Both the position numbers and the translations under genes were made by a program. A stretch of 16,675 nt of DNA from JAYWIG01 sp043789035 (GTDB lineage Bacteria; Pseudomonadota; Gammaproteobacteria; Burkholderiales; Burkholderiaceae_E), in assembly GCA_043789035.1 (NCBI GenBank), contig JAYWIG010000070.1, positions 1 through 16,675 of the forward strand, in the 5' to 3' direction. Positions within the stretch are counted from its first letter, which is position 1, and each line of letters begins with the position of its first letter. The notes beneath the pieces are model-generated. The model saw only the letters and a list, made by a program, of their open reading frames with translations, searched no databases and was not told where the DNA came from. Shown here piece after piece: positions 7,357-14,827 of the stretch.

Positions 7357-7548
7357 TTAGTTTGTCGCATTGGTCACTATGTTTTGTACCGAGTTGCTGA
7401 CATCGCCAAAAATGGTGTTTAGATTGAAAAGTTTGACCGCTGCGAATACGGCCGCTGCAATAACGGCTACCAGAATCGCGTACTCCACTGCTGCCGCACC
7501 GTCTTCTTCCATGGCAAGACGCTTTAAGAAATTAAGAGCGAAACTCAT
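7357..7548 (-). CDS. flp: Flp-type major pilin (first in the array)
   Basis: This 63-residue prepilin opens the tad operon. The leader MSFALNFLKRLAMEEDG is cut after Gly17; the mature part starts AAAVEYAILVAVIAAAV, with Glu22 at +5 and Tyr at +6. The C-terminus is VSNSVQNIVTNATN. The frame is open to 7572, but the ATG at 7548 has GGAG at 7559-7556 with 7-nt spacing and gives the same length as the second pilin. Being first and followed by a terminator-like hairpin, it is the likely main structural subunit (inference). Confidence 0.94.
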   Translation of the reverse strand: MSFALNFLKRLAMEEDGAAAVEYAILVAVIAAAVFAAVKLFNLNTIFGDVSNSVQNIVTNATN

Positions 7549-7555
7549 GATGAAA

Positions 7556-7559
7556 CTCC
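7556..7559 (-). promoter_or_regulatory. Shine-Dalgarno of flp1
   Basis: GGAG lies 7 nt before the ATG at 7548. It decides against the upstream in-frame ATG at 7572. Confidence 0.6.
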
Positions 7560-7713
7560 AATAAAAAAACATATTGATAAAACGATTAAGCTAGTTTGAA
7601 TTCATAACTAATTCAGAAAAAAATTTGAAAACTTAAATCTGCAATTGAAATATTTGCTGACCAGTCAATCCCAAAATTCTTCCATTCGTCAGTTATCGGA
7701 ATTCCTTAATGTT

Positions 7714-7743
7714 TTACGAACGTAACATTTTTTAAATTTAAAA
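7714..7743. repeat. Two adjacent palindromes, possible operator
   Basis: TTACG-AA-CGTAA (7714-7725) is followed after 4 nt by a 14-bp perfect AT palindrome (7730-7743). Both lie in the divergent spacer. Binding of a dimeric regulator is possible, but no known operator is recognised, and AT palindromes also arise by chance. Confidence 0.3.
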
Positions 7744-7750
7744 GCTATCC

Positions 7751-7794
7751 TCCGAAATGGGGAGATTTGAGTGAAATCGTTGGGAAATTTCGGA
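7751..7794. repeat. Nested inverted repeats
   Basis: Outer arms TCCGAAAT (7751-7758) and ATTTCGGA (7787-7794) enclose an inner pair GATTT/AAATC separated by 5 nt. It could fold as a leader RNA of the plus-strand gene or serve as an operator. The next hairpin starts 5 nt further on. Confidence 0.35.
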
Positions 7795-7798
7795 AAAC

Positions 7799-7819
7799 GG
7801 TGGTATTTATCACCTTTTT
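7799..7819 (+). terminator. Terminator-like hairpin upstream of the creatininase-family gene
   Basis: GGTG (7799-7802) pairs with CACC (7811-7814), with a possible extra G-U pair, and five T follow directly (7815-7819). No plus-strand gene precedes it. It would therefore act as a leader attenuator, or stop a short unannotated transcript. The stem is short. Confidence 0.35.
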
Positions 7820-7844
7820 CTGCATTAAATTTACGTTAATTAGC

Positions 7845-7872
7845 TTGAGTTATTGTTAAGTGTTCGTATTGT
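7845..7872 (+). promoter_or_regulatory. Weak sigma-70-like promoter for the creatininase-family gene
   Basis: TTGAGT (7845-7850) and TATTGT (7867-7872) are 16 nt apart, each matching 4 of 6 consensus bases. It lies just after the terminator-like hairpin and about 50 bp before the coding start. Confidence 0.25.
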
Positions 7873-7925
7873 TCGACCAATGTGCTTGACTCAGCGTCCA
7901 GTCGGTAAAAACAGATTTTCTTTGA

Positions 7926-8768
7926 ATGCCTCCTCACATGCTCAAACTCAGACTGCTGTCGTTCGGAATTTCGATTTGCCTGCTCCTAAGTGCACCGGAC
8001 AGGGTTGGCGCGCAGGTGCCAGATTCAGTATTTTTGGAAGATCTTACGACGGTGGAAGTTCGTACACTTGTCGCTTCAGGACGAACAACGATTATCCTAC
8101 CCACAGGCGGAACTGAGCAAAACGGCCCGCACATGGTGCTTGGTAAGCACAATCAAATTGTGAAATATGCAGCCGAACAAATTGCAGTGAAGCTTGGTAA
8201 CGCACTCGTTGCGCCAGTGTTAGCTTATGTTCCCGAAGGGGACGTTGAACCTCCGACCGGACACATGCGATTTCCGGGAACTATCTCGTTGCCGGAGGAA
8301 TTTTTTGTCAAAGTCATTGAGTTTGCTGCGCGAAGCTTTAAGGCCAGCGGCTTTAAAGACATTGTGTTTATCGGCGATAGTGGACCCAACCAAAAAGGCT
8401 TGCAAACTGTAGCAACACAACTCAACAGGGAGTGGCGAAATTCATCAACAAGGGTCCATTTTATTTCTGATTACTATGACGATAGTGCTTACGTTGCATG
8501 GTTAAAAAAACAGGGTGAGTCATCTAACGCTATTGGAAATCATGCGGGAATCGCGGATACTTCGCAATTAATGGCGATTAATCCAAAGGGAGTGCGAGTC
8601 GAGAAACTGAAGGGAAATGCTAAGGGTAATACCTTAAACGCTGACGTCGACGGCGTTAACGGCGATCCAACGCGCGCTAGGGTAGAGTATGGCAAAAAGG
8701 GTGTTGCGTTAAAAATTGAACAAGCAGTTGCACAAATACGATTAAAGTTGGCGGAGCGAAAAAACTAG
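7926..8768 (+). CDS. Secreted creatininase-family protein
   Basis: This 280-residue protein has an N-terminal signal peptide (likely cleavage near VGA|Q, residue 29), so it is exported. The creatininase-family core is visible: GTEQNGPH (62-69) with the family Glu and His, GHMRFPGTISLPEEF (112-126), and NHAGIADTS (205-213). It departs from classical creatininases. The loop GDSGPNQ (150-156) replaces HGGN, LGKHN (72-76) replaces the usual LGTDT-like segment, and Asp211 stands where Glu is common. This looks like a distinct exported subfamily; metal-dependent amidohydrolase activity is possible, but the substrate is unknown. ATGs at 7926 and 7938 are both possible; neither has a clear Shine-Dalgarno. 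It is followed after 1 bp by a membrane protein gene. Confidence 0.87.
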   Translation: MPPHMLKLRLLSFGISICLLLSAPDRVGAQVPDSVFLEDLTTVEVRTLVASGRTTIILPTGGTEQNGPHMVLGKHNQIVKYAAEQIAVKLGNALVAPVLAYVPEGDVEPPTGHMRFPGTISLPEEFFVKVIEFAARSFKASGFKDIVFIGDSGPNQKGLQTVATQLNREWRNSSTRVHFISDYYDDSAYVAWLKKQGESSNAIGNHAGIADTSQLMAINPKGVRVEKLKGNAKGNTLNADVDGVNGDPTRARVEYGKKGVALKIEQAVAQIRLKLAERKN

Positions 8769-8769
8769 T

Positions 8770-10272
8770 ATGATGAACCGGCTACCTAAAGTGTCACTAT
8801 ATGGCCTAGTAATTTTGGTATTCGCAATGATTGCGTCTGTTACTTCACAATTGGCTGACCCAGACTTTTTCTGGCATCTTCGGGCTGGCCAATGGATGAT
8901 TGAAAACGGGAAAATTCCCGTAAACGATCCATTTCTTTGGACTCAAACATCAACACCTTGGATGAACCATGAATGGTTGTCTGACGTCGTGTTTTTCGCT
9001 GTACATAAAATCGGTGGCGGTACCTTGATTTCCGTGCTGGTTGGCCTGCTTTTCGGCGGATCGCTCGCACTCTTATACCAATTCTTAAAGCTTAAAGCGT
9101 CGCCCTTTCTAGCGATTCTTTTTACAAGTGCCGCTGCCGCGGTAATTCTGCCTTGGGCGAATTGCCGTCCGCAAGCTATCACCTATTTTCTATTTACGGT
9201 GTATCTATTTGGGCTGCTCCGATATCAAGAAGATTTGAAGGTTTCGCGCCTTTGGATGCTTCCTCCAATCATGATTTTATGGGCGAATTTGCATGGTGCA
9301 TTCATCATTGGAATTGTGTTGATTGGAATGGTCGCAGGCCTAATGACTCTAGAGGCGCTCTGGAATATGGGCATGCGAAATTGGCGCGAATGTTTACTTA
9401 AAGTTCGAGCTATCTGGGTCTGTTGGTTAGCCACGATTGTTGCCGCTTGCCTAACGCCTTACGGCCCTAAATTGCTTATACATCCATTCAAAGTGATGAA
9501 ACTTTGGATAGTGCCTTATATCAACGAATGGCAACCGGCTGTTTTTGGTCACCTTTCATCAGCAGCGTTGTTTGTTTTGATCGGGTTATGGATACTGGTA
9601 CAGGTATTTAGAATAACAAAACCTTCGTTGTTTGAACTTGCACTGCCATTTGTTTTTACCGTGCTTAGCCTATCGCAAATACGTCAGGCCCCATTGGCCG
9701 CCATCGTTCTAAGCGCCTCTATGGCACCTCAATTGAACGACGTTTATGCAAGATTACTTGAGGTCTTAAAGTCCAAAATGAAACCAAGTATATTTGTGTC
9801 TAAAGCTTCGCAAGATTTAGGGCCTATACAGTATGTCATCAACGCGTTGCTGGCAATTGCAGGTGTGATCGGCATGGTGATACTTTTGCATGGAAAATTG
9901 GATCGTCAGCTTAAACAAATGGATTCATTGATAGGCCACAGCGCTATCGATTTGCTTGCGAAGCAACCTCAAGTCGGACCGATTTTTAACGAGTACGGTT
10001 ATGGCGGCTATTTAACTTGGCGATTGTGGCCAAAACAACAAGCCTTCATCGATGGGCGCGCGGATATGTATTCAGATCAGTTTGCAAAAGACTATATTGA
10101 AATAAGCTACGGAAAGCCCGATTGGAAAGCTAGATTTGATCGTTATAAATTCAACACGGTGGTGATTAATCGTGAGGGGCCTTTAAGGCAATTGCTTGTC
10201 GCTGAAGATAGGTTTGTTGAATTATTCTCGGACGATAAAGTTGTGGTTTTAGTACGGAAAAATCCGATTTGA
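8770..10272 (+). CDS. Polytopic membrane protein, putative GT-C-type glycosyltransferase
   Basis: This 500-residue protein has about ten hydrophobic segments up to residue 375 and a soluble C-terminal part. The first outward loop carries D30-P-D32-FFWH, an acidic motif placed as in GT-C glycosyltransferases. Other marks are DPFLWTQTSTPW (53-64), WANLHGAF (171-178), INEWQ (251-255), NEYGYGG (407-413) and IDGRA (427-431). All recur in the protein at 14824-16317, so the two are paralogs. GT-C function is inferred from topology and the acidic loop; I do not recognise a named family. It starts 1 bp after the creatininase-family stop, so the two form an operon. Tandem ATGs lie at 8770 and 8773. Confidence 0.82.
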   Translation: MMNRLPKVSLYGLVILVFAMIASVTSQLADPDFFWHLRAGQWMIENGKIPVNDPFLWTQTSTPWMNHEWLSDVVFFAVHKIGGGTLISVLVGLLFGGSLALLYQFLKLKASPFLAILFTSAAAAVILPWANCRPQAITYFLFTVYLFGLLRYQEDLKVSRLWMLPPIMILWANLHGAFIIGIVLIGMVAGLMTLEALWNMGMRNWRECLLKVRAIWVCWLATIVAACLTPYGPKLLIHPFKVMKLWIVPYINEWQPAVFGHLSSAALFVLIGLWILVQVFRITKPSLFELALPFVFTVLSLSQIRQAPLAAIVLSASMAPQLNDVYARLLEVLKSKMKPSIFVSKASQDLGPIQYVINALLAIAGVIGMVILLHGKLDRQLKQMDSLIGHSAIDLLAKQPQVGPIFNEYGYGGYLTWRLWPKQQAFIDGRADMYSDQFAKDYIEISYGKPDWKARFDRYKFNTVVINREGPLRQLLVAEDRFVELFSDDKVVVLVRKNPI

Positions 10273-10275
10273 TTG

Positions 10276-10296
10276 CCTAGTTATTTAAAGACTAGG
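10276..10296. terminator. Inverted repeat at a convergent gene boundary
   Basis: CCTAGT (10276-10281) pairs with ACTAGG (10291-10296) around a 9-nt loop, between the convergent gene ends at 10272 and 10281. There is no T run. Placement suggests a bidirectional terminator, but the signal is weak. Confidence 0.35.
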
Positions 10297-10658
10297 ATTC
10301 GACAAAGTATAAACATCGTAATTGCATACACCGCTACGCCCCCTACCTGAACCATGTATGGCCCCAGGTTTGTTTGTTGCTGCAATATAAAGAGCGTGAC
10401 AAGGTTGAGAGTATAAGAAATCGCTGCTGACATGAGGAAAAGTGGCGCGGTCGTTTTAATGGGCTGATTGTTCTCAAAAGTCCATTTCGTGCTCACGAAA
10501 AAGGCGAATATAAAGCCAAGGCCGTAGCCCAACAAATTGGCAAGCAGTGCGTTGACGCCTAAATATATGAAAGTAAAAATAATGGCCAGGCCAAATGCTG
10601 TGTTGGCGATGCCGGCAATAGAAAATCTCCAAATTTGCCTGTGAAAATCCGCGTTCAT
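10281..10658 (-). CDS. gtrA: GtrA-family membrane protein (putative lipid-linked sugar flippase)
   Basis: This 125-residue protein has four hydrophobic helices and the GtrA-family pattern: the N-terminal RFSIAGIANTAFGL, then NLLGYGLGFIFAFFVSTKWTF, with a short C-terminal helix. In GtrABC systems GtrA is thought to flip undecaprenyl-phosphate-linked sugar to the periplasmic face. It is the last gene of the minus-strand set gtrB - methyltransferase - gtrA, 10 bp after the methyltransferase. The gtrB homolog in the same operon supports the assignment. Confidence 0.88.
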   Translation of the reverse strand: MNADFHRQIWRFSIAGIANTAFGLAIIFTFIYLGVNALLANLLGYGLGFIFAFFVSTKWTFENNQPIKTTAPLFLMSAAISYTLNLVTLFILQQQTNLGPYMVQVGGVAVYAITMFILCRILVFK

Positions 10659-10668
10659 TGCCAGCTAT

Positions 10669-11382
10669 TCAAGTTTTTATGGCTAAACAGAAAACCGACA
10701 ATCCAAATAAGCGATTGGCTGGCATGAAAGGCAATTCGAATTGACAGATATTTCCTAAAGTAGCGTCGACTATTGGGTGGTGTATTTTCAATTGGGATTG
10801 TGCAGCTCGTTTGCTTTTAAATTGATTCGAAAATAGGCGTTGCACGACCGCGATAGGAAATACTGCACCGAACCCATATACACCACGAATGACTTTTAGA
10901 TTAGCTGCCTTGACTACGGATTCCAAGTGCGAAAGTGTGTAACGACGTTTGTGTTCTAAAAATTCGTCGTGGCCGCTCCAAAGAAATTGAAATGCAGGCA
11001 CGGTAATCAAAAAAATACATCCAACGGGCACTTTATTTGCATATTCAACCAGCAGGCCGCGATCATCGTCGACATGCTCCAGAACGTCCATCATCATGAC
11101 TAAATTCGCATTTAAAGTCTCGATGGAGCGCCGGTAAAAGACCGGCTTTCCCATACGCATCTCGTCGCGCTCTGATGCGTAAGACGTATCTACACACCAT
11201 GCTTCTTTTGCCTTATTTTGAGCCAGTAAATGATGAGAGAAAAATCCAGAACCAGCGCCCACGTCGAGTATGACTCTGTCAGATTGGTGCTCAATCATTT
11301 TTTCGACTGCGGCGGCCTTAGACTTGTAGTACCAGTGTGATGCAGCGGAGGAGCCAAGTATGTCGCTTTCTTTAAGATCCAT
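10669..11382 (-). CDS. Class I SAM-dependent methyltransferase
   Basis: This 237-residue protein has the SAM-binding motif I LDVGAGSGF (39-47), an acidic residue in CVDTS after strand 2, and the motif MMDVLEHVDDD (97-107), followed by FLITVPAF. This is the UbiE/COQ5-like (type 11/12) methyltransferase fold. The segment with GHDEFLEHKRRY is common in methyltransferases of polysaccharide clusters. It lies 2 bp after gtrB and 10 bp before gtrA, so it probably methylates a sugar, lipid-linked intermediate or surface glycan (inference). The C-terminal third has a hydrophobic stretch (PIAVVQRLF) but no clear transmembrane helix. The acceptor is unknown. Confidence 0.85.
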   Translation of the reverse strand: MDLKESDILGSSAASHWYYKSKAAAVEKMIEHQSDRVILDVGAGSGFFSHHLLAQNKAKEAWCVDTSYASERDEMRMGKPVFYRRSIETLNANLVMMMDVLEHVDDDRGLLVEYANKVPVGCIFLITVPAFQFLWSGHDEFLEHKRRYTLSHLESVVKAANLKVIRGVYGFGAVFPIAVVQRLFSNQFKSKRAAQSQLKIHHPIVDATLGNICQFELPFMPANRLFGLSVFCLAIKT

Positions 11383-11384
11383 TA

Positions 11385-12359
11385 CTAGCTTTTGCCTGTT
11401 TCATAAATATGCCGAACGACATAAACAGGCCGACGTTTTGATTCTTGATAGGTGCGGCCGAGATACTCCCCTAAGACGCCAATCCCTATGAGTTGTATGC
11501 CACCCAGGAAAGTGACGGCGACCATCAAAGACGCATAGCCTGGAACGTCGATACCAAAAAAGAACACGCGCAATACGATGAAAAGCGCATATAAAAATGA
11601 CAGGAACGAAAATGAAAATCCGAGATAAGTCCAGATGCGTAAAGGGTCGGTGCTGAAGCTAGTAAGGCCTTCAAGGGCAAAGTTCCATAGTCGCCAACTT
11701 TTAAACTTCGTGGTACCCGCAACTCTTTGTGAGCGGGCATAATCCACGTGGGTGGTACGAAACCCGACCCATGCAAATAGACCTTTCATAAATCGCCGGG
11801 ATTCGGGCAACAACTTAATGGCATCGACGACTCGCCTGTCCATTAGCCGAAAATCGCCGACGTTCGCGGGCATTTTTGTGTCTGCGACCTTGTTGTAAAT
11901 TCGATAAAACCAAATGGCAGACTCTCGCTTTGCCCAACGATCAGAGCTTCGATCTGTACGTCTGGCTAGAACGACTTCAAAACCTTGCTTCCATTTTTCA
12001 ATCATCTTAAGAATCAACTCAGGGGGATCTTGAAGGTCCACATCGATAGGCACCACGATATGCCCATTGGCTGCTTCAAGCCCCGCTGTAAGGGCAGCTT
12101 CCTTCCCAAAGTTTCGGCTTAAATCGACTATCTTTAGATTAGGTGTTGATAGCTGTGCTTTGGTCAACACATCAAGCGTGGAATCGGTACTTCCATCATT
12201 AATAAAGATGATCTCAAGACCAATCGAGTACTGGTCTTTGAACAGACGATGAACCGCATTGAGGAAGATTTCAATCGACTCTTCTTCATTAAAAACAGGG
12301 ATGACTAACGACAAGATTACTTGTTGATTCGTTTTAATAATGTCAGAATGGTTGTGCAT
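11385..12359 (-). CDS. gtrB: GtrB-type polyprenyl-phosphate glycosyltransferase (GT2)
   Basis: This 324-residue family 2 glycosyltransferase moves a sugar from a nucleotide donor to undecaprenyl phosphate on the cytoplasmic face. Visible motifs are LVIPVFNEEE (18-27), NDGSTDST (54-61), the metal-binding DVDLQDPPE (106-114), GDFRLMDRRV (168-177) and KGLFAWVGF (192-200). Two C-terminal transmembrane helices (about 240-267 and 275-298) precede LGEYLGRTYQESKRRP. This layout and length match bactoprenol glucosyltransferases (GtrB/YfdH). The sugar cannot be told from the sequence. AAGG 7 nt before the ATG supports the start. Confidence 0.92.
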   Translation of the reverse strand: MHNHSDIIKTNQQVILSLVIPVFNEEESIEIFLNAVHRLFKDQYSIGLEIIFINDGSTDSTLDVLTKAQLSTPNLKIVDLSRNFGKEAALTAGLEAANGHIVVPIDVDLQDPPELILKMIEKWKQGFEVVLARRTDRSSDRWAKRESAIWFYRIYNKVADTKMPANVGDFRLMDRRVVDAIKLLPESRRFMKGLFAWVGFRTTHVDYARSQRVAGTTKFKSWRLWNFALEGLTSFSTDPLRIWTYLGFSFSFLSFLYALFIVLRVFFFGIDVPGYASLMVAVTFLGGIQLIGIGVLGEYLGRTYQESKRRPVYVVRHIYETGKS

Positions 12360-12388
12360 TGAAAGACCTTTCCGTCTTCATTTTTAAT
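12359..12388 (+). promoter_or_regulatory. Sigma-70-like promoter of the hydroxylase gene
   Basis: TTGAAA (12359-12364) and TTTAAT (12383-12388) are 18 nt apart, each matching 5 of 6 consensus bases. Transcription would start near 12395, leaving a leader of about 14 nt. The -35 box overlaps the gtrB start codon on the other strand. Confidence 0.5.
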
Positions 12389-12408
12389 GTCTGCGACAAA
12401 GTACATAT

Positions 12409-13380
12409 ATGTTTACATATTGGGAGAAAATTGGTTGGTTTGAAATTTTAATTAGTCCGTTTCTTGGCGCTCTGAAGCTTATCCTACTCCCAAGCTCGCG
12501 AACTTACTGGCCGTATTTGGCAGTTTCGCTTTTGTTAAGCTACCTTATTTGGCAACGCGAAAAGCGCTTGTTACCAAATCTTCCAAATCATCTGAACGTC
12601 TTTTCGAGAGCCACTTGGTTATCGCGAAGTGCTGTTAACGACTACTTCTTACTTACCGTCAACATGGTGCTATTCGCTTTATTGTTGAACGCGTTTGTCA
12701 TGCATGGCCCGCGTTGGATTGAAATCGGTTCTCAGTGGTTGCCTGCCATGGGGCTTGTTGAAAGTACTTGGGCACCGCAATGGGCGTTATCGATTTTGCT
12801 TGCCGCATCTCTTTTTTTAGTCGATGACTTTCTACGTTTTTTTGTGCACCTTGTTGAGCACAGGATCCCTTGGCTTTGGGAGTTGCACAAGGTTCATCAT
12901 AGCGCCACAGTACTGAACTTTGTAACGGCTGAACGGCAACACCCACTCTCAATCTTTTTAACCACCAATGTTTTAGTGGTTGGCGCTATTGGGGTGAATT
13001 TATTGTTTCTGTTTCTTTTTGCTGAGAAGGTACAACCGATGTATTGGCTAGGGGCTAACGTGTTTTGGGTTGCAGGAAATTTTCTGGCTTCAGCGCTCCG
13101 ACATTCCCCGGCATGGCTTTCGTTTGGCCCAACAATTGAGAAGTGGTTTATCAGCCCTGCGCAACATCAAATTCATCACTCGGAGAACCCAGAGCACTAC
13201 GACAGAAATTATGGATCGACTCTCGCAATCTGGGATCGCACCTTTGGTTCCCTTTATGTTACAACGACCAAACGCGAATTGCTCACGTTTGGGTTAGGAA
13301 AGGATAACTCTCAGTTCACCACACTAAAGCAATTGTTTGTCGTGCCGATCAAGAGAGTTTTGAAACTCAAAGAGACTTAG
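12409..13380 (+). CDS. Sterol desaturase / fatty acid hydroxylase family protein
   Basis: This 323-residue membrane di-iron oxygenase-like protein has the complete histidine set: H147-LVE-H151 (HX3H), H160-KV-HH164 (HX2HH) and H253-QI-HH257, with His263 shortly after. Hydrophobic helices lie at about 36-50, 78-98, 126-140 and 186-230. The end motif YGSTLAIWDRTFGSLYV is typical of the family (PF04116). Such enzymes hydroxylate or desaturate lipid acyl chains or sterols using O2; the substrate here is unknown. No Shine-Dalgarno is visible before the ATG. It is divergent from gtrB with only 49 bp between. A lipid A or ornithine-lipid type acyl hydroxylase is one possibility (inference). Confidence 0.88.
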   Translation: MFTYWEKIGWFEILISPFLGALKLILLPSSRTYWPYLAVSLLLSYLIWQREKRLLPNLPNHLNVFSRATWLSRSAVNDYFLLTVNMVLFALLLNAFVMHGPRWIEIGSQWLPAMGLVESTWAPQWALSILLAASLFLVDDFLRFFVHLVEHRIPWLWELHKVHHSATVLNFVTAERQHPLSIFLTTNVLVVGAIGVNLLFLFLFAEKVQPMYWLGANVFWVAGNFLASALRHSPAWLSFGPTIEKWFISPAQHQIHHSENPEHYDRNYGSTLAIWDRTFGSLYVTTTKRELLTFGLGKDNSQFTTLKQLFVVPIKRVLKLKET

Positions 13381-13411
13381 CATGCAGGCTCTTGATTCCT
13401 AAAAATGGCCT

Positions 13412-14827
13412 TTAGTCGTTCTTGCGCAAAACCAATAGTTTGGTGCTGCCACTTACTAGGTGCACCTTATAGTTTTGTGAGAAAAACTCTTCAACAATAT
13501 TATTCGCATCGTAATTGAAATTCAAAATATTTTCATAGTGAAGAATGGCACACTCTGGTTGAGCGAGCTCTAGTTGTGTTCTTGCTTTTTGAAATTGCAA
13601 TGCAGTATTGAAGTTAGTGAGTAAATAACTAAATGACGTTGGATTTTGCAGTCTTAACTCGTAGTAGATTCCCGGTAAAAAGGGCCCTGCGTACAGAGTT
13701 TTGCAGATAGATTTTGCCTCTTGAAGTAACGGCCAATTAGCAGGGCGATTCTCAAAGCTTGGGTTGCGAAATATCCAGGTCACGACGCCGGATATGAGTA
13801 TGATCGTGACGGCTAATTTTTTACCCAATCTCGCTATTTTCTTTAACCATGGTTCATGACTGAATAGCATTTTCAGCTTATCGCAAGGTATAAAAAATAC
13901 GGCAAGCATTGGAAAGGTCAATATGAGCACATGCGACACATCGGGTCGTTGTAGAGTTGTGCCAAGTAATAGCGTTTGTACGCTCAAAACAAGCCACGTA
14001 GCGTGATTGCTTGCAGGTAACACTAAGGCGGCAAGCAGCACGAAGCTGACCAGCGTTGCTACCAAAGGAAACATCGACGTGTTGTTGATGGCAAGGTAGT
14101 GATTTAGGGGAAAATCAAAGAGATGGGTGTAAAGCACTGACACTGACCAATTGAGTAATGTCAACAGCGGAATGCAGGTAAAAGCAATGTAGAGGAGTGT
14201 CGGTTTTATCGATTCAAGAGCGCGACTTGAGCGACTAATAAATCGAAGCCCAAAAAAGAACGCAGTAAGAGTTAATAAAAATACGCCTCCTTTGTGCTGA
14301 AGGAAGAGTATTGATAATCCGGTTAATAGGCCGCAAACCGCGAGATTAATTTGTTTATTCGTGACCAAATATTTAACACCGAAATATAAAGCCCAGCTTA
14401 ACGCGCAGGCATTGAAGGTGTTATGGTTGATGGTTGGCCAAAAAAAAGAGAAAGCGCAATAAAGAAAAGGGCCAATGAATTTTCCTAAACGATCTTGGCC
14501 ACTCGGGTCTAGTAAGTTGCTGGTGAAAAAGATGGCCAAACTTCCGAGGTAGATACAGAGAATCGCAAAGCCCTTTGCCACCCAAAAATTTGGTCCGAAC
14601 AGCCGCCAAAGCCAATACAAAAAGTAATTACTCGCCGGTGTTATGAATTGGAAATCGTCAATGTAAGGCCGGTGCCCGCTTAGCAAGCTCCATGCACCGA
14701 ACAGCACAACACCTTCGTCACCTTCAATGTTATGTCCAACGTGAAGTGCTAATAGTAATAGTGGCAATGCCACCAAAAAGACCAAAACCGTTAGCGGTTT
14801 AGTTTTTATTAAATAAAGACCATTCAT
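13412..14827 (-). CDS. Polytopic membrane protein, GT-C (GT39-like) glycosyltransferase candidate
   Basis: This 471-residue protein has about ten hydrophobic helices. After the first helix comes the acidic loop NIEGDEG (Asp37-Glu38) and then GHRPYIDDFQFITP (51-64). This arrangement (DE loop, then G-x-x-P-Y-x-D) is the signature of GT39/ArnT/PMT-like enzymes that use polyprenyl-phosphate sugars. The C-terminal ~100 residues are soluble. It is not obviously related to the paralog pair at 8770-10272 and 14824-16317. Its ATG overlaps the stop of the upstream gene by 4 bp, so the two are coupled. Donor and acceptor are unknown; the GtrA/GtrB pair encoded nearby could supply the donor (inference). 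Confidence 0.82.
   Translation of the reverse strand: MNGLYLIKTKPLTVLVFLVALPLLLLALHVGHNIEGDEGVVLFGAWSLLSGHRPYIDDFQFITPASNYFLYWLWRLFGPNFWVAKGFAILCIYLGSLAIFFTSNLLDPSGQDRLGKFIGPFLYCAFSFFWPTINHNTFNACALSWALYFGVKYLVTNKQINLAVCGLLTGLSILFLQHKGGVFLLTLTAFFFGLRFISRSSRALESIKPTLLYIAFTCIPLLTLLNWSVSVLYTHLFDFPLNHYLAINNTSMFPLVATLVSFVLLAALVLPASNHATWLVLSVQTLLLGTTLQRPDVSHVLILTFPMLAVFFIPCDKLKMLFSHEPWLKKIARLGKKLAVTIILISGVVTWIFRNPSFENRPANWPLLQEAKSICKTLYAGPFLPGIYYELRLQNPTSFSYLLTNFNTALQFQKARTQLELAQPECAILHYENILNFNYDANNIVEEFFSQNYKVHLVSGSTKLLVLRKND

Larger units (their letters stand above)
7549..7925. other. Divergent AT-rich intergenic region
   Basis: This 377-bp spacer separates the tad operon (minus) from the creatininase-family gene (plus), so it must hold at least the operon promoter. 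I see no gene in it. I found no convincing sigma-70 or sigma-54 promoter for the pilin side. It does contain palindromes, nested inverted repeats and a terminator-like hairpin, listed separately. Confidence 0.7.

Noticed and set aside
7640..7680. TTGACT and TTGCA motifs considered as sigma-70 or sigma-54 promoter for the pilin operon
   Set aside because: No fitting -10 box lies 16-18 nt from TTGACT, and the GG-to-GC spacing is 18 rather than 10.
13381..13411. AGGC/GCCT pairing between the convergent gene ends at 13380 and 13412
   Set aside because: A 4-bp stem with a loop of about 17 nt and no T run is too weak to call a terminator.
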